In this document: positions 6,159 through 9,618 of the stretch, one piece after another
Layout of the letters: each line of letters opens with the position of its first letter
Numbering within the stretch: position 1 is the first letter of the stretch
NCBI GenBank assembly: GCA_040902925.1
Contig: JBBDWJ010000010.1
Coordinates: forward strand, 1-9,618
DNA length: 9,618 bases
Direction: 5' to 3'
Origin: JBBDWJ01 sp040902925
GTDB taxonomy: Bacteria > Acidobacteriota > Terriglobia > Bryobacterales > UBA6623
Notes under the pieces: generated by a model
Database searches by the model: none
Told to the model about the DNA's origin: nothing
The model's input: only the letters and a program-made list of their open reading frames with translations
Translations under genes and position numbers: made by a program

Positions 6159-6167
6159 GAGCGGGTC

Positions 6168-6983
6168 ATGTACGAGTGGAGCACATTGCTGTTGCGGGGC
6201 GCGCTGGTGCTCTACTCTCTGGGCCTGTGGCACTCGCTGGTGACGGTAGTAAAACGGCGCCAGGAGATGTTCCGGGCGGCGCTGGTGTCGATTTCCGTCG
6301 GCGCGATCCTGCATCTGGCGTCGATCATCCTCTACGGCATCTCCCGGCAGCGCTTTCCCGTCTACACGCTGCACGAGATGGCCTCGCTGATCGGCTTTCT
6401 GGTCACCTGCACCTTCCTGCTTGTCTACTGGCGATTTAAGTACGAAAGCCTGGCTGTTTTCGTCTTTCCCACCGTTTTCTTGCTGACGCTGGTGGGCAAC
6501 CTCGAAGGCTCAGTGAACCCCGTGGTGCAACGCACGTTGGGGAACTGGTGGCTGGTGATCCACGTGGCGCTGATCCTTCTGGGCTACGCGGCGCTGACGC
6601 TGACCTTCGTCGCCGGAGTGATGTACATCATCCAAGAGAAGGAGCTGAAATCGAAACGGCCGCGGGCGTTTTACTATCGCCTGCCGCCTTTGAACAAGCT
6701 CGACGAGATGGCGTATCAGACGATGGCGGTGGGGTTCGTGTTTGTCACGCTCGGCATCATCGCCGGCAGCTTTTGGGCCTTCGTCCGGTTCGGCTCGGAA
6801 TGGATCGTCGATCCTACGATTGCGCTGGCTTTTGTCACCTGGGCTATCTACCTCGCCATGGTGTTTTCCCGGGTGGCGATCGGCTGGCGCGGCCGCAAGG
6901 CGGCGTACTTTGCAATCGCAGGCTTTTGCTGCGCGGCGTTGACCTGGATCGTCAACAGCGGCGCGCATTCCTTTGTTAGATAA
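6168..6983 (+). CDS. HemX/CcsA-family cytochrome c assembly membrane protein
   Basis: The 271-aa protein is almost entirely membrane helices (about eight) and matches the cytochrome c assembly (CcsA/CcmC-like) family. Conserved histidines are in place: His132 in LVIHVALILLGYAAL and His267 in NSGAHSF, the family's usual C-terminal haem-associated H-S motif. The tryptophan-rich haem-handling segment is degenerate: FGSEWIVDPTIALAFVTW (208-225) keeps Trp212 and Asp215-Pro216 but has Val and Ile where CcsA proteins have Trp before and Glu after D-P. That degeneration and the position directly before hemA favour a HemX-like role (in Bacillus, HemX lowers HemA levels) over haem export for cytochrome c maturation. 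The stop TAA touches the hemA ATG with no gap, implying translational coupling. The earlier in-frame GTG at 6093 is rejected because it would add a non-membrane, charged extension and lies before the promoter. Confidence 0.85.
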   Translation: MYEWSTLLLRGALVLYSLGLWHSLVTVVKRRQEMFRAALVSISVGAILHLASIILYGISRQRFPVYTLHEMASLIGFLVTCTFLLVYWRFKYESLAVFVFPTVFLLTLVGNLEGSVNPVVQRTLGNWWLVIHVALILLGYAALTLTFVAGVMYIIQEKELKSKRPRAFYYRLPPLNKLDEMAYQTMAVGFVFVTLGIIAGSFWAFVRFGSEWIVDPTIALAFVTWAIYLAMVFSRVAIGWRGRKAAYFAIAGFCCAALTWIVNSGAHSFVR

Positions 6984-8252
6984 ATGAGTGTCCTGCTGGT
7001 TGGCCTGAGTCACAAGACTGCTCCGGTCGAGGTGCGCGAAAAATTCGCCATCGCCGAGCAGGACGCGGGCGTGATGGTCGGAGAACTGGTGCGGCGGCCC
7101 GGCATCGCCGAGGCGATGGTGCTTTCGACGTGCAACCGCGTTGAGTTCCTGGTGCGCTCGGAGACCAGCCCCGATCCGACCGGCGAAGTTATCCGCTTTC
7201 TCAACGAGTCCCGGCAATTCCCGCTTGACGTTGGCGCGCCCTTCCTCTACCGCTACGCCGATCGCGACGCAGTGCGGCACGTCTTCCGGGTGGCTTCGAG
7301 TCTGGATTCGATGGTCGTGGGGGAGCCGCAGATTCTCGGCCAGGTAAAGGCCGCCTATACGCTGGCCAAAGCCGCCGGCGCCCTGCGCGGAGACCTGGAT
7401 CAACTGCTGACCGGCGCCTTTCGCGTGGCGCGCCGCGTCCGCAACGAGACCGGTATCGGCCAGATGGCGGTATCGATCAGCTACGTCGCCGTGGAGTTAG
7501 CGCGCAAAATTTTCGGCGACTTGAACGGCCTTTCGATTTTAATCATCGGCGCCGGCAAGATGTCGGAGGCGGCGGCGCGCCATCTGCGCAGCGCCGGCGC
7601 GAGGAACGTCTACGTCACCAACCGCACCTACGATCGCGCTGTGGAATTGGCTGTTCGTTTTGATGGCTCTCCGGTGCCCTTCGACCGCTTGCTCGAGTAC
7701 TTGACGAACGTTGATATTGTTATTTCGTCCACCGGGTCGCCGAAGTTCATTCTTACCAAAAAGACCGCCGAAGGACTGATCGCCGCGCGCAAAAACCGGC
7801 CGATTTTCCTGGTCGACATCGCGGTGCCGCGCGACATCGATCCCGAAATCAACACCATCGACAACATGTTCGTTTACGACATCGATGACCTGCAGCAGGT
7901 CGCCGATGCCAACATTCGCGAACGGCAGCGCGAGGCCGACCGGGCGGAAAAGATCATCGAAGAAGAAGTCGGAAAGATGATGAACCGGCTCAAGACGAGC
8001 CAGATCGCGCCTACCATCATTTCGCTGCACAGTGAGCTTGACCGGCTGCGACGCGAGGAGATCGACCGCTTCCGATCGAAGCTGGGGACGCTGACGCCCG
8101 AACAGGAGCAGGCCGTCGAGGCGCTGACCCGCAGCATCATCAACAAAATCGCCCATCCGCCGGTCACCGAAATGAAGAAGCTGGCCAGCGACCCCGACGG
8201 GCTGCACTTCGTCGAGTTCGTCAAGAAGGCGTTCAACCTCGAGAAGAAATAG
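6984..8252 (+). CDS. hemA: Glutamyl-tRNA reductase
   Basis: This enzyme catalyses the first step of C5-pathway tetrapyrrole synthesis, reducing the glutamate of Glu-tRNA(Glu) to glutamate-1-semialdehyde with NADPH in the cytoplasm. The 422-aa length is normal. Visible marks are VGLSHKTAPVEVREK (6-20), the catalytic Cys50 in LSTCNRVE, His99 ahead of FRVASSLDSMVVGEPQILGQ (101-120), the NADPH-binding IIGAGKMSEAAARHL (187-201) followed by VTNRT, and the C-terminal dimerisation helices with an R/E-rich stretch (about 310-345). All key residues are present, so it should be active. It begins immediately after the stop of the HemX/CcsA-like gene without its own Shine-Dalgarno, so translation probably depends on that gene; hemC follows 51 bases later in the same direction. 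Confidence 0.98.
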   Translation: MSVLLVGLSHKTAPVEVREKFAIAEQDAGVMVGELVRRPGIAEAMVLSTCNRVEFLVRSETSPDPTGEVIRFLNESRQFPLDVGAPFLYRYADRDAVRHVFRVASSLDSMVVGEPQILGQVKAAYTLAKAAGALRGDLDQLLTGAFRVARRVRNETGIGQMAVSISYVAVELARKIFGDLNGLSILIIGAGKMSEAAARHLRSAGARNVYVTNRTYDRAVELAVRFDGSPVPFDRLLEYLTNVDIVISSTGSPKFILTKKTAEGLIAARKNRPIFLVDIAVPRDIDPEINTIDNMFVYDIDDLQQVADANIRERQREADRAEKIIEEEVGKMMNRLKTSQIAPTIISLHSELDRLRREEIDRFRSKLGTLTPEQEQAVEALTRSIINKIAHPPVTEMKKLASDPDGLHFVEFVKKAFNLEKK

Positions 8253-8262
8253 CGGCCTCGGG

Positions 8263-8307
8263 ATGCAGGCGCAACCGTCCCTCAGAAATTTTCGCTCCGA
8301 CACATGA
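8263..8307 (+). other. Possible 14-codon leader peptide overlapping hemC start
   Basis: An ATG at 8263 opens a 14-codon frame (MQAQPSLRNFRSDT) whose TGA overlaps the hemC ATG as ATGA. hemC has no Shine-Dalgarno, so ribosomes finishing this mini-frame could restart at hemC. There is no strong ribosome site before it either, and a chance frame of this length is common, so this is only a candidate. Confidence 0.2.
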
Positions 8308-9224
8308 CGTCTCTCACCATTGGAACTCGCGGTTCGCAGCTCGCCCTCTGGCAGGCCCATTGGGTGGAACGGCAACTGCAAGACCGCGGCATCGGCACGC
8401 GCATCGAGATCATCAAGACCACCGGCGACAAAATCACTGATGTGGCGCTTGCCAAGGTCGGTGCGGCCGCCGGCCTTAAAGGGATCTTCACCAAGGAGAT
8501 CGAGGAGGCGCTACTGGCGGGCGACATCGATCTGGCGGTTCACAGCCTCAAAGACCTGCCAGGCGATCTGGACGAACGCCTGGCGCTGGGGGCGATCCCC
8601 GAGCGCGCCGATCCGCGCGATGCCCTGGTCGGCAAGACGCTGGCCGAGCTGCCGCCGGGAGCGAAGGTCGGGACAAGCTCGCTGCGCAGGGGAGCGCAGC
8701 TTCGGCATTTGCGTCCGGACCTGCTGGTCGAGAACATTCGCGGGAACATCGACACACGACTGCGCAAGCAGGAGGAGGGCTTGTACGATGCGATCCTGCT
8801 GGCTGCGGCGGGGCTGCATCGCATGGGCTGGCAGGATCGGATCGCGGAGACTCTCGAACCGAAAGTCATGGCTCCCGCGATTGGCCAAGGCGCTCTGGGA
8901 ATCGAGATTCGCGCCGGCGACAAGGCCACTCGCAAAATTCTCGAGCCGCTCAACCACGGCGAAACCGCGACTACGACCGCGGCCGAACGCGCCCTTCTGC
9001 GCGCTCTCGGAGGCGGCTGCCAGGTGCCGTTCGGTGGTTATGCCCGCATTGAGGGCGACCGCCTACTGCTGGACGCCGTGGTCATTTCGCCCGACGGCGT
9101 GACCCTGGTGCGTGCTGCTGTGGAGGGGTCGCCCGAGGACCCAGCCGGCCTGGGCCAACAAGCCTACGAGCAGCTCCGCCAGCAGGGTGCGGAAGAAATC
9201 ATCCGGAGCGTTCTTCAGCCGTAG
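8304..9224 (+). CDS. hemC: Porphobilinogen deaminase (hydroxymethylbilane synthase)
   Basis: The enzyme joins four porphobilinogens into the linear tetrapyrrole hydroxymethylbilane, using a covalently bound dipyrromethane cofactor. The 306-aa length is typical. Motifs: IGTRGSQLALWQA (6-18), the catalytic Asp84 in AVHSLKDLP (78-86), the substrate-binding GTSSLRRGAQL (123-133), ENIRGNIDTRLRK (143-155), the conserved AIGQGALGIE (192-201), and Cys239 in LGGGCQVPFGGYA, which carries the cofactor. No key residue is missing. It lies 51 bases after hemA on the same strand, with no promoter I can see between, so an operon is likely. The usual next partner hemD (uroporphyrinogen-III synthase) does not follow. 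A small overlapping frame just upstream may couple its translation. Confidence 0.98.
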   Translation: MTSLTIGTRGSQLALWQAHWVERQLQDRGIGTRIEIIKTTGDKITDVALAKVGAAAGLKGIFTKEIEEALLAGDIDLAVHSLKDLPGDLDERLALGAIPERADPRDALVGKTLAELPPGAKVGTSSLRRGAQLRHLRPDLLVENIRGNIDTRLRKQEEGLYDAILLAAAGLHRMGWQDRIAETLEPKVMAPAIGQGALGIEIRAGDKATRKILEPLNHGETATTTAAERALLRALGGGCQVPFGGYARIEGDRLLLDAVVISPDGVTLVRAAVEGSPEDPAGLGQQAYEQLRQQGAEEIIRSVLQP

Positions 9225-9232
9225 GGTTCCGC

Positions 9233-9256
9233 CGATACGAGCCCGGCCCCGTATCG
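9233..9256 (+). terminator. Inverted repeat after hemC, weak terminator candidate
   Basis: CGATACG (9233-9239) and CGTATCG (9250-9256) form a perfect 7-bp stem around a 10-base GC-rich loop, starting 8 bases after the hemC stop. No T-run follows, so Rho-independent termination is doubtful. Its position at the end of the operon and before a gene with its own promoter is the main argument. Confidence 0.35.
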
Positions 9257-9324
9257 TCAGTTGCGCGGGATCACCGCCCGTTACCCCAGTGGCCTGCCGC
9301 GTTCCCGACACCGGGGCCGCTGCA

Positions 9325-9353
9325 TTGTGCTCACCGACCGAAGTTTGTATCAT
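9325..9353 (+). promoter_or_regulatory. Promoter of the truncated exported-protein gene
   Basis: TTGTGC (9325-9330), a 17-base spacer and TATCAT (9348-9353) form one of the better sigma-70-type promoters in the window. A start near 9360 gives a leader of about 33 bases that contains the strong AGGGAGG Shine-Dalgarno at 9381-9387, 5 bases before the ATG at 9393. Confidence 0.5.
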
Positions 9354-9392
9354 CGTCCTGCCGTTGCTTCGCCATTCCGCAGGGAGGGACCC

Positions 9393-9587
9393 ATGTCCAA
9401 GTTAGCCTTGAGGTTCTCCGCAGGTCTCATCGTTGTGGCCTGCATGGGCCTTGTCGCATTGCGTTCGGCCGAAAAGGCGTTTCTGGTGATCGACACGCCG
9501 CTGCCGCCGCCGGCCTGGGCCTTGATGGAGCGCGAGCTGCTGCGTGCCAATTCCGAAGCTACCACTAGTGTAGTGTCCAACAAATAG
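9393..9587 (+). pseudogene. N-terminal fragment of an exported protein, cut by IS-like end
   Basis: An ATG with a strong Shine-Dalgarno (AGGGAGG, 9381-9387) opens a 64-aa frame. Residues 1-26 are a signal peptide or anchor (basic start MSKLALRF, then a hydrophobic stretch to about 23). Then come FLVIDTPLPPPAWALMEREL (30-49) and LRANSEA, which read like the beginning of a mature exported protein. I associate this P-P-x-W-A-x-x-E-R-E-L-L-R-A-N pattern with the N-terminus of much longer acidobacterial/planctomycete proteins; that is memory, not a search. The last residues (TTSVVSNK) and the stop come from sequence that looks like an insertion-sequence end starting near 9569, so the gene is probably interrupted. 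The alternative is a genuine 64-aa secreted peptide. Confidence 0.5.
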
Positions 9588-9618
9588 ATGGACAAAAGAA
9601 CAGGGTTGCCGTATACTC
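9569..9618 (+). mobile_element. Probable left end of an insertion sequence (runs off window)
   Basis: From about 9569 the sequence begins TGTAGTGTCCAAC, a 5'-TG terminus as in IS3/IS481-type elements. It contains the inverted repeat TGTCCA (9574-9579) / TGGACA (9589-9594), and GTAGTGTCC has an inverted copy at 57-65. It interrupts a reading frame that otherwise looks truncated, and an outward-reading promoter follows, as expected for a transposase gene beyond the edge. No transposase is visible within the window, so the family cannot be assigned. Confidence 0.4.
9589..9617 (+). promoter_or_regulatory. Strong promoter pointing out of the right edge
   Basis: TGGACA (9589-9594), exactly 17 bases, then TATACT (9612-9617): each hexamer matches consensus at five of six positions with ideal spacing. 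It is the best sigma-70-type promoter in the window and lies 20 bases inside the proposed IS end, where a transposase promoter would be expected. Confidence 0.55.

Noticed and set aside
6093..6167. N-terminal extension of the HemX/CcsA-like gene from GTG at 6093
   Set aside because: It would start upstream of a perfect TATAAT placed 9 bases before ATG 6168, and the added residues are charged and unlike the family's N-terminus.
6510..7403. Minus-strand frame of about 297 codons opposite the HemX/CcsA-like gene and hemA
   Set aside because: It spans the junction of two well-supported genes and its product is His/Arg/Asp-rich antisense sequence.
7539..8381. Minus-strand frame of about 280 codons opposite hemA and the start of hemC
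   Set aside because: Antisense to catalytically complete hemA; no start signal or domain.
8320..9102. Plus-strand frame of about 260 codons inside hemC
   Set aside because: Shifted-frame shadow; Arg/Ser/Trp-rich product, while the hemC frame has all active-site residues.

Overview
This is a high-GC bacterial chromosomal window. The gene set and style suggest an acidobacterium of the Solibacteres/Bryobacterales type: a secreted DUF1080 (3-keto-disaccharide hydrolase) protein, an M24 peptidase, an FSR-like MFS exporter, a PMI-like cupin, a HemX/CcsA-hemA-hemC cluster and short CGGCTTTAGCCG hairpins. That placement is inferred from gene content; there is no rRNA or other phylogenetic marker to fix it.

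Layout: 1-66 holds two adjacent hairpins (REP-like) and a short sequence whose inverted copy lies at the far right edge. 109-963 (+) encodes a membrane-anchored protein combining HEAT repeats with a lipoyl/biotinyl-like hairpin. 973-2217 (-) encodes an MFS transporter, convergent with the first gene and divergent from 2342-3487 (+), an M24 metallopeptidase. 3529-4191 (-) encodes a secreted DUF1080 protein, convergent with the peptidase. 4192-4517 is mostly noncoding. 4518-4745 (+) encodes a 75-aa orphan protein and 4803-6038 (+) a two-domain cupin with class I phosphomannose isomerase motifs. 6168-9224 (+) is a tetrapyrrole block: a HemX/CcsA-like membrane protein, hemA (glutamyl-tRNA reductase) with its ATG directly after the previous stop, and hemC (porphobilinogen deaminase) 51 bases later. 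9393-9587 (+) has its own good promoter and ribosome binding site and encodes the start of an exported protein. It appears to be cut short where an insertion-sequence-like end begins, near 9569; that end carries a strong-looking promoter pointing out of the window.

How the genes work together: the clear functional unit is early tetrapyrrole (haem/sirohaem) synthesis. HemA makes glutamate-1-semialdehyde from Glu-tRNA, HemC makes hydroxymethylbilane, and the membrane protein upstream probably modulates HemA or handles haem. The other genes look like separate transcription units. Three of them (starts at 2342, 4803, 6168) have a TANNNT hexamer ending exactly 9 bases before the ATG and no Shine-Dalgarno, which predicts leaderless mRNAs. 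The genes at 4191(-), 4518 and 9393 instead have conventional Shine-Dalgarno sequences.

I do not see a clear, complete novel system such as a defence island, BGC or CRISPR. The points most worth checking are the leaderless promoter pattern, the repeat and IS-like edges with the truncated gene, the HEAT-lipoyl fusion, and several enzymes with substitutions at normally conserved positions.
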